NCBI GenBank assembly: GCA_003241695.1
Contig: QFPN01000004.1
Span: forward strand, 1-64,000
Direction: 5' to 3'
From: Ancylobacter novellus
GTDB lineage: Bacteria; Pseudomonadota; Alphaproteobacteria; Rhizobiales; Methylopilaceae
Length of the DNA stretch: 64,000 nt
The position numbers and the translations under genes are program-made. Shown piece after piece: positions 26,211 to 35,200 of this stretch; the first letter of the stretch is position 1; each line of letters starts with the position of its first letter. The notes under the pieces were generated by a model that saw nothing but the letters and a program-made list of their open reading frames with translations, did no database searches and was not told the DNA's origin.

Positions 26211-27572
26211 TTATCGCCGCCTCTCCACCGTCATCGGCAGACCGCCCTTCGGCTGAAGCGAGATGCCCCCGAACGGAACGATCGGCCCTTTGGCCGCGAG
26301 GCGGAAACGAAGCCGGCGCGCGAAAGCAAGAATTCCGAACATCAGATTCGCGCTCGACGCGCTCGCGCCGGGACAGACCCTCGGTCCGGCCGCATAGGGG
26401 ATGAATGCGAAGCGGTGTCGTTTGTCGCGGTTTTCGTCTGCGAAGCGGTCGGGATCAAAAACGCCGGGGCGTTCCCACAGCTTCTCGTGACGGTGGATCA
26501 CGAACGGGACGACGCACATGATCGCGCCTTTCGGGACCCGGTTTCCGCACACCTCGTCGGCCGCCTGCGCCTTTCGCAGGATGATCGGAATCGGAGGGTA
26601 GAGGCGCATTGTCTCGTCAAGCACCCGGCGCGTATAAGGGACGCGCGCGACGTCCTCAGGCGTCAGCGGCCTGTCGCCGACGACCTCGTCGATCTCGGCA
26701 TGCATCCGCTCTTCAACATTCGGGTGGTGCGCGAGAAGGTACCAGATCCAGGTCAGCGCCCGAATGGTGGCGTCGCCCGCCGAGAGGATCGACGCCGCCT
26801 CATCCCGGATTTCCTCGCTCGGAAGCGGCTCGCCGTCCTGACGGTCCCGCGCATGGGCGAGGCGCCAGAGCAGATCCTGCCCGCCCGCCCAGTCGTCGGC
26901 CAGACGCGCGTCGATGAGGCGACGCAGCGCCTTGTCGGCCTCGTCTTTCCATCCGGGCGTCGAACGCCGCGTCACGAGCTTCGACATCCATCCGGGCATC
27001 GGCACGACATCGAGCGCGCGAGGCTTGCGCGGCACGACGGAGAGCCATTTCAGCACCTGCAGCGCTTCGGGATCGCCGCCGGTGGCGATTTGATTCAGCA
27101 TCGCAGTGAGCAGACCGGACGCGACCTTCTCCATGTCGACCGGCTTCTTGCCAGCCTTCCTGGCGAGATCGGCCGCCGCCGTCTCCGCAAGCGCGATCAG
27201 CGCAGGGGCGTCGGGCTTCACGGCGCGGAGATCGATCGAAGGCGTCGCGATGCGCCGGTGCTTGCGCCAAGTTTCGCCTTCGCTCGAGAGCGTTCCCGTG
27301 CCGATCTCGGCCTCGAACAGGCGACGGATGGTCGGCACGCGCGGATAGTTGTCGAAGTTGTCGACGAGAATCCGCTTCACCCCTGCCGGATCGCTGACGA
27401 AGCAGACAGTGACCGCGCCGTAGGAGCGCCGAACGAACAGCTCGCGATAGAGTTCCGCGTCGAACACGCCGAGCGAGTTCGCGGGAATGGTCTTGAGCAG
27501 CCGCCAGCCGGACAACCGCTTTTCAGGCCGCTCCGGCATGGCGAGGGCAGGCGGTTCGAACGCTTCGGTCAT
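26211..27572 (-). CDS. Cytochrome P450
   Basis: 453 aa, soluble bacterial P450. Heme-binding loop F-I-P-Y-A-A-G-P-R-V-C-P-G with the thiolate Cys near 400; K-helix E-T-M-R-L near 317; PERF-like F-D-P-D-R-F; I-helix S-A-G-D-A-T-I-R-A-L (an acidic residue one place before the usual Thr). The sequence style, including W-R-K-H-R-R near 103, resembles the CYP4/CYP102-like branch rather than camphor-type enzymes. Substrate unknown; no ferredoxin or reductase gene is adjacent, so electrons must come from elsewhere. Stands alone, convergent with glf. Confidence 0.93.
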   Translation of the reverse strand: MTEAFEPPALAMPERPEKRLSGWRLLKTIPANSLGVFDAELYRELFVRRSYGAVTVCFVSDPAGVKRILVDNFDNYPRVPTIRRLFEAEIGTGTLSSEGETWRKHRRIATPSIDLRAVKPDAPALIALAETAAADLARKAGKKPVDMEKVASGLLTAMLNQIATGGDPEALQVLKWLSVVPRKPRALDVVPMPGWMSKLVTRRSTPGWKDEADKALRRLIDARLADDWAGGQDLLWRLAHARDRQDGEPLPSEEIRDEAASILSAGDATIRALTWIWYLLAHHPNVEERMHAEIDEVVGDRPLTPEDVARVPYTRRVLDETMRLYPPIPIILRKAQAADEVCGNRVPKGAIMCVVPFVIHRHEKLWERPGVFDPDRFADENRDKRHRFAFIPYAAGPRVCPGASASSANLMFGILAFARRLRFRLAAKGPIVPFGGISLQPKGGLPMTVERRR

Positions 27573-28197
27573 CGAACGCGGGCGCAGCCGTCGCAGTCCG
27601 GGCGCCCCGAGGCGCCAAGGGGCGCGCTCACCCTTTCATGACGCCGCCGCGAAACAGGCGCAGGCGCTCTTCTCCCCCTCATAGCGGGGAGCAGTTGCGT
27701 CAACGTCGAAGGCGTTTCGCAGGGGTCTCGCCCTCCACGGGGAAACGACGCCGCGCTATCGAAACGCAGTTCATCTGCGGCCCGCTCGGGCCGCGGTCCA
27801 TATCGCATCGTCTCGCTGTTCCCGCACGTTCCTCCCGATCGTTGGCACGCCCCCCTTCATCAGGCAACCCGCCGCCCCGATCGAGCGCCCGAGATCGACG
27901 AACGTTTTTTGGCGCCAAAACCTTGAGTTGCAAGCCGAGCGAAACCAGCTATAATTGTCATAGTTTTCATGGAAATGAACTTAAGTTTCCACCAAAGAAA
28001 AAACGGCCTGCGTCGTGACTGATTGAAAAACACGCATTTTTTTATGAATTTATCCGTACAAATCCATTTATAGAAGGTTTTATATTAATCAATCGCGTGT
28101 ATGCATTTGTTTAATTTATATATCTAACTGTAAATTTTGAAATTTCTCGCATGAGAATAGAAATGTATACGAAACGCGTCTTTCTGGAGGCGTATCG
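27573..28197. other. 625-nt intergenic region with an AT-rich patch ahead of tadE
   Basis: No gene supported. The first ~330 nt have ordinary high GC. From ~27905 composition falls sharply; 28021-28140 holds 29 G/C in 120 bases. A stretch near 27764-27785 (TCGAAACGCAGTTCATCTGCGG) resembles the end of the palindromic repeats and may be a decayed remnant. The region ends with GGAGG 8 nt before the tadE ATG. A 126-codon frame at 27638-28018 is of random-looking composition and is not called. Confidence 0.6.
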
Positions 28198-28644
28198 ATG
28201 CATAAGAATTACCGCGCTTACAGAATTAAGCGCAAGGCGCGTTTAGACAATAGTGGCTCAGCGGCGATAGAATTCGCTTTGATCGCCCCCATTCTGATCA
28301 TCATACTGTCCGGAATTCTTTGCTACGGCGTATACTACGGCGCCGCCAACAGCGTCCAGCAAATCGCGGCTGACGCCGCGCGCGCGTCGGTTGCGGGTTT
28401 GAACGACGCGGAGCGCGCTTCGCTCGCCCGCAGCCACGTCGCGCAGGCGGCGCCCTCCTTCGTGCTGATCAACCCGTCCCGTCTGACGGTGAAGGCGAAC
28501 CCCTCGAGCGCCTCCGCCGACGTCTTCGAAATTTCGGTCTCCTACGACGCGAGCTCGCTCGCGATCTGGGCGTTCAGCGGGCTTCTCCCATTGCCGCCGC
28601 GCGTCATCGTCCGCACGGCCGCCATCCAGCGAGGAGGCTACTAG
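28198..28644 (+). CDS. TadE-like pilus assembly protein
   Basis: 148 aa. One N-terminal hydrophobic helix preceded by S-G-S-A-A-I-E-F-A-L-I-A-P-I (Glu25 is the conserved pseudopilin-type Glu) identifies the TadE family of Flp/Tad secretion minor pseudopilins. The rest is the periplasmic beta-rich part, with S-V-Q-Q-I-A-A-D-A-A-R-A-S-V typical of the family. A GGAGG ribosome-binding site precedes the ATG. Almost abuts the tadG-like gene (2-nt gap). The rest of a tad locus (cpaA-F, tadB/C, flp) is absent from the window. Confidence 0.88.
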   Translation: MHKNYRAYRIKRKARLDNSGSAAIEFALIAPILIIILSGILCYGVYYGAANSVQQIAADAARASVAGLNDAERASLARSHVAQAAPSFVLINPSRLTVKANPSSASADVFEISVSYDASSLAIWAFSGLLPLPPRVIVRTAAIQRGGY

Positions 28645-28646
28645 CC

Positions 28647-30311
28647 ATGCGCCGGAACGTCCTGCGTTCCGTGCTCGGAATGGTGAGGCGGGACGAGGCC
28701 GGCTCGGTTTCGGTGCTCACCGCAGCGTTCGGCCTTTGCCTGATCGGCGGACTGGCGGTTTCGGTCGACGTCGCGCATGTCTATCTCGCAAAGCGCGCCG
28801 ATCAGAGCGCGCTCGACCTCGCCGCCCTGGCGGCGGCGCGCGACCTGTCGGTTTCGGAAAGCGCGGCGCGGGCGGCGCTCGCCCAGAACGGCGTCAAGTC
28901 GCCGGACACGCTCTCCGTCGTTATCGGCCGCTACACGCCCGACGCCACGACAGCGCCCGCCGCGCGGTTCGTCGCAGGCGGCCAGCCCGCGAACGCCGTC
29001 CGGCTCGATATGACCACCCATGCGGCGCTGTTCTTCGGGCGCGCGTTCCTGAACGTCGCCCCGCAGCTCGCGACCCGCTCGACAGCGGTCAACACCCGCG
29101 TCGCATCGTTCAGCGTCGGCTCCCGACAGGCCTCGCTGCAGGGCGGCGTCGCCAACGCGCTGCTGTCGGCCCTGCTCGGCGGCTCGGTGTCGCTCAGCGT
29201 GTCGGACTACAACGCCCTCGCCGACGCCCAGATCGAGATGCCCGCCTTGCTGTCGTCCCTCGCGACGCAGACGCGCGTCACCGCGGCGACCTACAACGAC
29301 GTCCTGCAAACGTCGCCGCAGCTCTCGGATTTCATCAAGGCGCTCGCCGGCTCGTCGACCTCGGCCACGGCGAAGTCCGCGCTCCAGCAGCTGTCGCAGG
29401 CGGCCGGCCGGAAAACCGTCCCGCTCGGGCGGCTGATTTCCTTCGGCCCGGTCGGAGACGTGAAGCTCGGCGATCAGGCAGGGCTCAGCGCGTCGGCTTC
29501 GATCCTGCAGACCCTGACGACCGCCCTCGCCGCGGCGAACGGGCAGAGCCAGATCGCCCTCGATCTTGGCGCGCAGGTCCCCGGCCTCCTCGGCCTCACC
29601 GCCTCGATCACGATCGGGGAACGCCCCCAGCAGTCGCCCTGGTTCGCGCTCGGACGGGAAAACGCGACCGTCCACACGGCGCAGACGCGTCTGAGGCTCA
29701 ACGCGAAGGTCGGCGGCGTCCTGGGCCTAGCGTACCTCAACCTGCCCGTGGCGGTCGACGCCGCGGCCGCCGAAGCGACGCTGTCGAGCGCCCGGTGCGG
29801 CCGGTCGCCGCGAACCGACATGCAGGCGACGCTGGCTGTGACGCCGGCAATCTCCCGCGTCTGGATCGGCGAGCCGAGAAGCCTCACGCGCTGGAACGAC
29901 ATGACCTCGGCGGCCGACGTCGGTCCCGCGACGATCGCCGACGCCCTGCTGCTTTCGGCCACGGCCTCGGCCTATGTCGGGGCGGAAAACCTCAGGCCGA
30001 CCCAGGTTTCCTTCACCGCCTCCGAAATCGGCGCCGGCGTGGTCAAGACGGTCGCGACCAGCTCCATCATGCAGTCGACGCTCGCGAGCCTCACCCAGAA
30101 CCTCGTGGTGACCGTCAAGCTCAACCCGCTCGGCCTCGGCCTCGGCACGCCGAAAGTCGTCGGCGACACCCTCTCGAAAACCCTGTCGCCCGTCGGGGCG
30201 CTGCTCGATCCGACGCTCAACTCGCTGCTGCGGCTGCTGGGCGTCGGATTGGGCGAGGCGGACGTGACGGTCCGCGGCATGCGCTGCGACGGGTCGGTTC
30301 TCGTCGGCTGA
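28647..30311 (+). CDS. TadG-like Flp pilus assembly protein
   Basis: 554 aa. N-terminal Tad domain: D-E-A-G-S-V-S-V-L-T-A-A-F-G-L-C-L-I-G-G near 17-36 followed by A-V-S-V-D-V-A-H-V-Y and A-L-D-L-A-A-L-A-A-A, the membrane anchor and first periplasmic helix of TadG proteins. Most of the rest is a Ser/Thr/Ala-rich periplasmic region without a recognisable von Willebrand domain. Also found in orphan tadE-tadG pairs in this order of bacteria. Co-transcribed with tadE. Confidence 0.85.
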   Translation: MRRNVLRSVLGMVRRDEAGSVSVLTAAFGLCLIGGLAVSVDVAHVYLAKRADQSALDLAALAAARDLSVSESAARAALAQNGVKSPDTLSVVIGRYTPDATTAPAARFVAGGQPANAVRLDMTTHAALFFGRAFLNVAPQLATRSTAVNTRVASFSVGSRQASLQGGVANALLSALLGGSVSLSVSDYNALADAQIEMPALLSSLATQTRVTAATYNDVLQTSPQLSDFIKALAGSSTSATAKSALQQLSQAAGRKTVPLGRLISFGPVGDVKLGDQAGLSASASILQTLTTALAAANGQSQIALDLGAQVPGLLGLTASITIGERPQQSPWFALGRENATVHTAQTRLRLNAKVGGVLGLAYLNLPVAVDAAAAEATLSSARCGRSPRTDMQATLAVTPAISRVWIGEPRSLTRWNDMTSAADVGPATIADALLLSATASAYVGAENLRPTQVSFTASEIGAGVVKTVATSSIMQSTLASLTQNLVVTVKLNPLGLGLGTPKVVGDTLSKTLSPVGALLDPTLNSLLRLLGVGLGEADVTVRGMRCDGSVLVG

Positions 30312-30352
30312 GTCGACCCGTCGACGCGGGCGCTTCTCCGGGGAGCGATCTC

Positions 30353-30883
30353 CTAGCCGCGATTGTCCTTCGCCGCCTGGGCGTTCTTCGTGGCCTGGGA
30401 GACGCTGCCGACCTTCGCCCGGTTGACGGTCGTCTCCGCCTTCCGATTGCGCACCGGGCGCATCCCGTCATTGGCGCTGGCGCCCGGCGCGGGACGCTTG
30501 GCCTTCGGCGCCTTGGCCCGCAGCGCGAGCGCCTTGCGCGCCGCCGCCTTGAGCGAATCGTGCGCCGCCGACGACCGGCGACGCGCCATTTCCGCGTTCA
30601 GCCGCTTGAGGGCGCTCGAAAAGAACTGCTTGCGGAGAGAAGGCTTGCCGACCTCGCCGGGAAAACCCGCGCCTCGCTGCTCCGCCTTGCCTCGAATTGT
30701 CCGCTTCACCTGCCGCACGAAAGTGCGCTCCTTGCCGCGAAGCTCCCGAACCGTTTTGCGGGTCTGGGCGAGGGCGTCGTCGTCGACCTCCCTCAGCGCG
30801 GGCATGTGCGAGCGCGCGAGCAATTCGGACTCCTCATGGGTCATCACCGCGCGTTCGGCTTTGATTGAACTGGCCACTGTCAT
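30353..30883 (-). CDS. Conserved basic hypothetical protein
   Basis: 176 aa, Lys/Arg/Ala-rich, no signal peptide or membrane helix. The first half has an ordered look (E-E-S-E-L-L-A-R-S-H-M-P-A-L, T-R-K-T-V-R-E-L-R-G-K-E-R-T-F-V-R-Q) with conserved-looking K-Q-F-F-S-S-A-L-K-R-L-N-A-E near 90; the C-terminal third is low-complexity basic. I recall similar uncharacterised proteins in other Hyphomicrobiales but no function. Start ATG 30883 has a strong GGGAGG site. The frame remains open upstream across the tRNA gene, which is not coding. Confidence 0.75.
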   Translation of the reverse strand: MTVASSIKAERAVMTHEESELLARSHMPALREVDDDALAQTRKTVRELRGKERTFVRQVKRTIRGKAEQRGAGFPGEVGKPSLRKQFFSSALKRLNAEMARRRSSAAHDSLKAAARKALALRAKAPKAKRPAPGASANDGMRPVRNRKAETTVNRAKVGSVSQATKNAQAAKDNRG

Positions 30884-31100
30884 CCTCCCAAGCGTATCGG
30901 CTTGAGATAGTTCGTGGCCTCGCCTCGCCAACCGGCGCGGCCGGCGACGCCGGAAAGCCGGGCCGCCCTGAGGATCGCGACATCGCAGCCGGAGGCTGTC
31001 CGCATACGGCGTCAAAAGAACGTGAGACGAACCAAAGAAGATCGGGGAGCGGATTTGAAGGCGCTCGGGATCGCCTCTTCCGCCAAACCCTTGAAGTTGC

Positions 31101-31177
31101 TGGTCGGAGTGGCAGGATTCGAACCTGCGACCCCCTCGTCCCGAACGAGGTGCGCTACCAGGCTGCGCCACACTCCG
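31101..31177 (-). tRNA. tRNA-Pro(CGG)
   Basis: On the minus strand a 77-nt cloverleaf: acceptor CGGAGTG / CACTCCG, D-arm GGCGCAGCCTGGTAGCGC, anticodon stem CCTCG / CGAGG around TTCGGGA (anticodon CGG), T-arm GGTTCGAATCC, discriminator A and encoded CCA. Confidence 0.96.
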
Positions 31178-31284
31178 AAGCAACGACGCGCCTTATAGGG
31201 GGCGCTCGTGCGCTCCGCAAGCGACCTCGTGCGACCTCGGGCCGACATGCGCGATTTTATCGTCGCGAGGCGCCGCGGCGTCCT

Positions 31285-31524
31285 TCAACGCGTATCGACG
31301 ACCGTGAGAACGACGCAGGCGATCGTGACGATGCTTCCCGCCGCGGTGACGAACCAGCCGACGTGATAGAGCAGCGTCATCTCGCGCCGTCCGATCTCGG
31401 CCGACACGGGAGAGAGCCAGATGCCGAGCATGGCTACGGCCACGCCTGCGAAACCGCAGAGCACATAAAGTTTGTGCCTGTCCGACAGGACGCCCCTGTC
31501 GCTGCGCTCCCGCTCGTCAGCCAT
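31285..31524 (-). CDS. Small membrane protein, two predicted helices
   Basis: 79 aa. Two hydrophobic segments (L-Y-V-L-C-G-F-A-G-V-A-V-A-M-L-G-I near 20-37 and V-G-W-F-V-T-A-A-G-S-I-V-T-I-A near 55-72) after a charged N-terminus. No family recognised. Start placed at M-A-D-E-R-E-R, which has a purine-rich GGAGGCTGGC ahead; the frame extends upstream but with no support. Function unknown. Confidence 0.55.
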   Translation of the reverse strand: MADERERSDRGVLSDRHKLYVLCGFAGVAVAMLGIWLSPVSAEIGRREMTLLYHVGWFVTAAGSIVTIACVVLTVVDTR

Positions 31525-31682
31525 GCCAGCCTCCCGCGTCGCACGGTCCGCGACGTGGTGGACAGAGTGGCGGGACGGCCAAGCGTTCGCAAGCGACGGT
31601 CTTCCGGAACCTCCCCCCTCCCCCATGCGTTTTGGGTTGCGAAGACGGTTTCAGGAACCGTCCTGTCTCGATGGGGAGAAGC

Positions 31683-31982
31683 ATGGCTTCGAGCGACAAG
31701 ATCACGGAAGCCGGCGACGAGATTGCCGACGCGGTCTCATCAGCCGGTCGAACGGCCGAGTCAGCCGCGCGCCGCGCCGGAGCGACGCTCGAACATGAAG
31801 CGGCGGAAGGCGCCGACAGGTTCCGCAGAGCCGGACGTCGCGGCGCCCGCGCCTATGACGAGGCTCTGGAGGACTTCGAAGGGCGGGCCGACTCGCTGGA
31901 AGCCACGATCCGCAGGAACCCGCTTGCGGCGGCCGGCGCCGCCCTCCTCGTCGGCATCGTGTTCGGACGTTTCATTCTTTGA
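31683..31982 (+). CDS. DUF883/ElaB-like C-tail-anchored membrane protein
   Basis: 99 aa. A charged helical stretch (residues 1-75, alanine-rich with alternating E/D/R) precedes a C-terminal transmembrane segment (A-A-G-A-A-L-L-V-G-I-V-F-G-R) and R-R-N-P-L-A-A-A-G-A-A, the signature of the YqjD/ElaB/DUF883 group. Those proteins are tail-anchored in the inner membrane and bind ribosomes in stationary-phase E. coli; the role here is inferred. GGGGAGAA precedes the ATG. Followed by a terminator, then csbD. Confidence 0.8.
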   Translation: MASSDKITEAGDEIADAVSSAGRTAESAARRAGATLEHEAAEGADRFRRAGRRGARAYDEALEDFEGRADSLEATIRRNPLAAAGAALLVGIVFGRFIL

Positions 31983-31987
31983 GGCTT

Positions 31988-32012
31988 GCCGGAACCGAAA
32001 TCCGGCTTTTTT
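31988..32012 (+). terminator. Terminator after the DUF883-like gene
   Basis: GCCGGA / TCCGGC stem, 7-nt loop, then six T. It lies just before the csbD ribosome-binding site, so csbD either depends on read-through or has its own promoter overlapping it. Confidence 0.75.
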
Positions 32013-32026
32013 GGAGGACGACGACA

Positions 32027-32209
32027 ATGGTCAACACCAACACAGTCAAGGGCGCGGCCAAGGAGATGACCGGCAAGGCCAAGGCCGCCGTCGGCAAGGC
32101 GACCGGCGAGAAGGATCTGGAAGCCCGGGGCCGCGCCGAGGAAGCCGCCGGAAAGGCGCAGAAGGCCGTCGGCAAGACGATCACCAAGGCGCGCAACGCG
32201 CTCGGGTGA
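32027..32209 (+). CDS. CsbD family general stress protein
   Basis: 60 aa, the usual CsbD length. K-G-A-A-K-E-M-T-G-K-A-K-A-A-V-G near residue 8 and A-R-G-R-A-E-E-A-A-G-K-A-Q-K near 33 are the CsbD signature. Small hydrophilic helical protein induced by general stress (sigma-B in Bacillus, EcfG-type regulation is usual in alphaproteobacteria); molecular role unknown. GGAGGA lies 10 nt before the ATG. Grouped with the DUF883-like gene. Confidence 0.9.
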   Translation: MVNTNTVKGAAKEMTGKAKAAVGKATGEKDLEARGRAEEAAGKAQKAVGKTITKARNALG

Positions 32210-32259
32210 CGGCAGGCCCTGCGACCACGGAGCGGCAGGCCGGGACGAGACGATCGTTC

Positions 32260-35200
32260 TCAGCCCGCCTGCCGCGCCTCGGTCTGGGAAGACCGTGCCG
32301 CGTCGCGCTGGTCGAGGATGTCCTTCACCGCCTCGGCGAGGCGAGACAGGGATTTTCGTGATTTGGTGATGGTGATCGCGCCGACGCCGCGTTCTGCGTC
32401 ACGCGCGGAAAAGATGATTGCGGGCACCGGGCGCGGCTCGGCGCGTTTGAGCGCCTTGAGCACGTCAAGTCCCGAGCCGTCCTCGAGAGCGACGTCGAGG
32501 ATCGCCAGCTCGTAGTTTCCGGCCTCGATCTCCCGCAGCGCCGCCGCGACGCTCGTCACGGAGACGACGTCCCCAAGCGACGCCAGCGCCGCGGAAACGA
32601 CGTTGCAGAGATCCACGTCGTCCTCGACGTGCAGAATGCGCGGACGGTTCGCCGGCGCCCTCGCGCGCTGCAGCACGATTGCGGCGAGACGGCTGGCGTC
32701 GACCGGCTTTCGCATCCAGGCGGCGACGTCGAGCCTGTCCGCGCCGGGCGCGTGTCTGGTCGTGTCGGCGTCCGCCGAAACCACGACGACGGGAAGCGAA
32801 GCGCCTTTCGGCGTCCTTCGCAGATCCCGGATGAGCCCGAGACCGTCGCCGTCCGGCAGGTTGAGATCGACGAGCGCGGCGACGAAATCATCGGCCTGGA
32901 CCGCTTTCAAAGCGGCTCTGACGGTGCCGGCCGTGACGCTTTCGAAGCCGGCGTCTCTCATCTGTTCCGCGAGAATCGCGGCGATCAGCGCGTCGTCCTC
33001 GCAGATCAGAACCTTGGGCCTCGGCGCGACCGGCGCGGAGGTAGACGCGAGCGGCGGGCGACGCGTGACATGGCGCGGGAGCTGGACCTCGAACTCCGTT
33101 CCCTCTCCCACGGCAGTGCGGTAGGTCAGGGCGCCCGCGTGCCGCTCCACGATCTCGCGACAGATCGCGAGGCCGAGGCCGGTGCCGCCCTTGCGCCGGC
33201 TGTCCGAGCCGTCCGCCTGGGCGAATTTGGTGAACACCTGCGAGCGGAACGCTTCGGGAATGCCCGGACCGCGGTCCTTCACGACGATCGACACGGCCTC
33301 GCCGGCCGCGAACGCCGACACCGTCACGAGCCCGCCCCGCGGCGAGAATTTGATCGCGTTCGACAGCAGGTTGGTGACCACCTGAATCAGCCGGTCCTGG
33401 TCGCCGTAAACGGTCAGCCCGACCTCGCTCGGGAGAAGCTCGACATCGACGCCGTAGCCGTCCGCATAGGCGCGGAGATCGGCGATCGCCTGGGCGGCCA
33501 GATCGGCCACGGACACCGAGCGCAGATCGAACGTCATGCGTCCGGCCTCGATCTTCTCGACGTCGAGAATGTCGTTGATGAGGCGCACCAGCCTCAGGCT
33601 GTTCGAATGCGCGATCTGGATGAGCCGCTTCGCCTGTTCGCCGAGCGGACCGGCCGCGCCGCCGGCCAGCAGGCCGAGCGATCCCGCGATGGAAGTCAGC
33701 GGCGTGCGGAGCTCATGGCTCACCGTGGAGACGAACTCGCTCTTCAGCCGCTCCACGCGTTTGCGTTCGCTGATGTCCCGAGCGCTCAGAAAGATGCGCT
33801 CCACCGCCCCGTCCGCGCCCCGCAGCGGCACGTGCACGACCTCGTAGACGCTCGGAAGCCCGTCGATATGCGGCTCGCGCTCCACCGTGGTCACGCGGCC
33901 GAGATCGAGCGACCGCTTCATGTCGTGCTCGATCGACAGGCCCCGCGCGCCGGGAAACACGTCCCGCGGCTCGCGGCCGATCACCTCGCTTGCGGCGAGC
34001 CCGGTCGAGGCGGTCGCCGCGGCGTTCCATGTCTCGATGCGGAACCGGGAGCCGGGCTCCACCCGCACCACGACCTTGGCGTCGGGCGAATGGTCGAAAA
34101 GCCCGCGAAACAGCGCTTCCGCCTCGCCGAGCCTGTGTTCGCGATCTTCGATCGCAGTCGCCATCACCTCGAGCGCGCGCCCGAGCGCCGCGACCTCGCC
34201 GCTCGCCCTGACGTCCGGCCGCGCCGCTAGGTCGCCCGCTTCGAGCCGGCCCGCATAAGCGGTCAGCCGGCGCACGGGGCTGAGCACCATGATCTCGGTG
34301 CCGAGCACGCCGAGCGCGAGCGAGCCGAGAAGAATGCCGGCGATCAGCAGAAGACGCGTGTTCAGCCGCGCGTCGACCGGGCGCGTCACCTCGCGGCGCG
34401 GCGCCCCGACGATCAGCGTCGCCTGCCCGTCGAGCACGCGACGGCCATAGAACACGGACGGCTCGCCCTTGAGGTCGGCCGCCTCGAAGGCCTGCCCCGG
34501 ATTGGCGAGCGCGAGCGTCGCCAGGGTCGCGTCCGCCAGATTGGCGCCGATTTCGGCGGCTTCTTTCGGCCGCGCCGCGATCACCGTGCCGTTGCGGTCG
34601 AGCAGCAGAAGCGTCTCGCCGCGCGCGAGGTCGCCGCCGAGGGTCTCGAGCGGCCCGGAGAGAGCGCCGACGTCGAGAGCCGCGGCCAGAAGCAGGTCCG
34701 GGCCGGCGCCCGGCGCCGAAGAGGCCGGCATCGCGAGGGCGATCATCGGCGTTCCGCTCAGCCGGGAAATCACCAGGCCGGAAACGGTGAAGCGGTCCTT
34801 GGCGAAGGCCTCCCGGACATAGTCGCGGTCGCCGAGCCGGAGCGAGACGATCGCGGGGTCGCTCGCGCAGCGCACCGCACCGGCGCCGTCCACGATGTAG
34901 AGCGAGCGGATCCCCGGAATCAGGCCGACATAGTCGGCCAGTTCCTTGGCGCAGCGCGCGGCGCCGAGCGTCGCGCTCGATCGGGCGAGGAAGGAGAGCA
35001 TCTGCCGGGTCTGCGCCACCACGGCGTCCTGCCGCTCGGCGCCGAGCCGGCCGATCGCCGCCAGCCGTTCGCTCGCGGCGGCGAGCGCGGCGTCGCGCTC
35101 GGCGCTCGCGAAGTGGACGGTGAGCGCGGCCAGCGGCACCACCACGACGACGCCGATGTTCGCGACCTGCCAGCGAAGGCTTCCGGCGGGACGGTCGAAG

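Noticed and set aside
27638..28018. A 126-codon frame upstream of tadE.
   Set aside because: Random-looking composition (Arg/Ser/Pro-rich), no recognisable motif and it spans the composition change.
30353..31183. A 276-codon frame through the tRNA-Pro gene.
   Set aside because: It reads across a complete tRNA on the same strand; the coding part is from ATG 30883 with a good ribosome-binding site.
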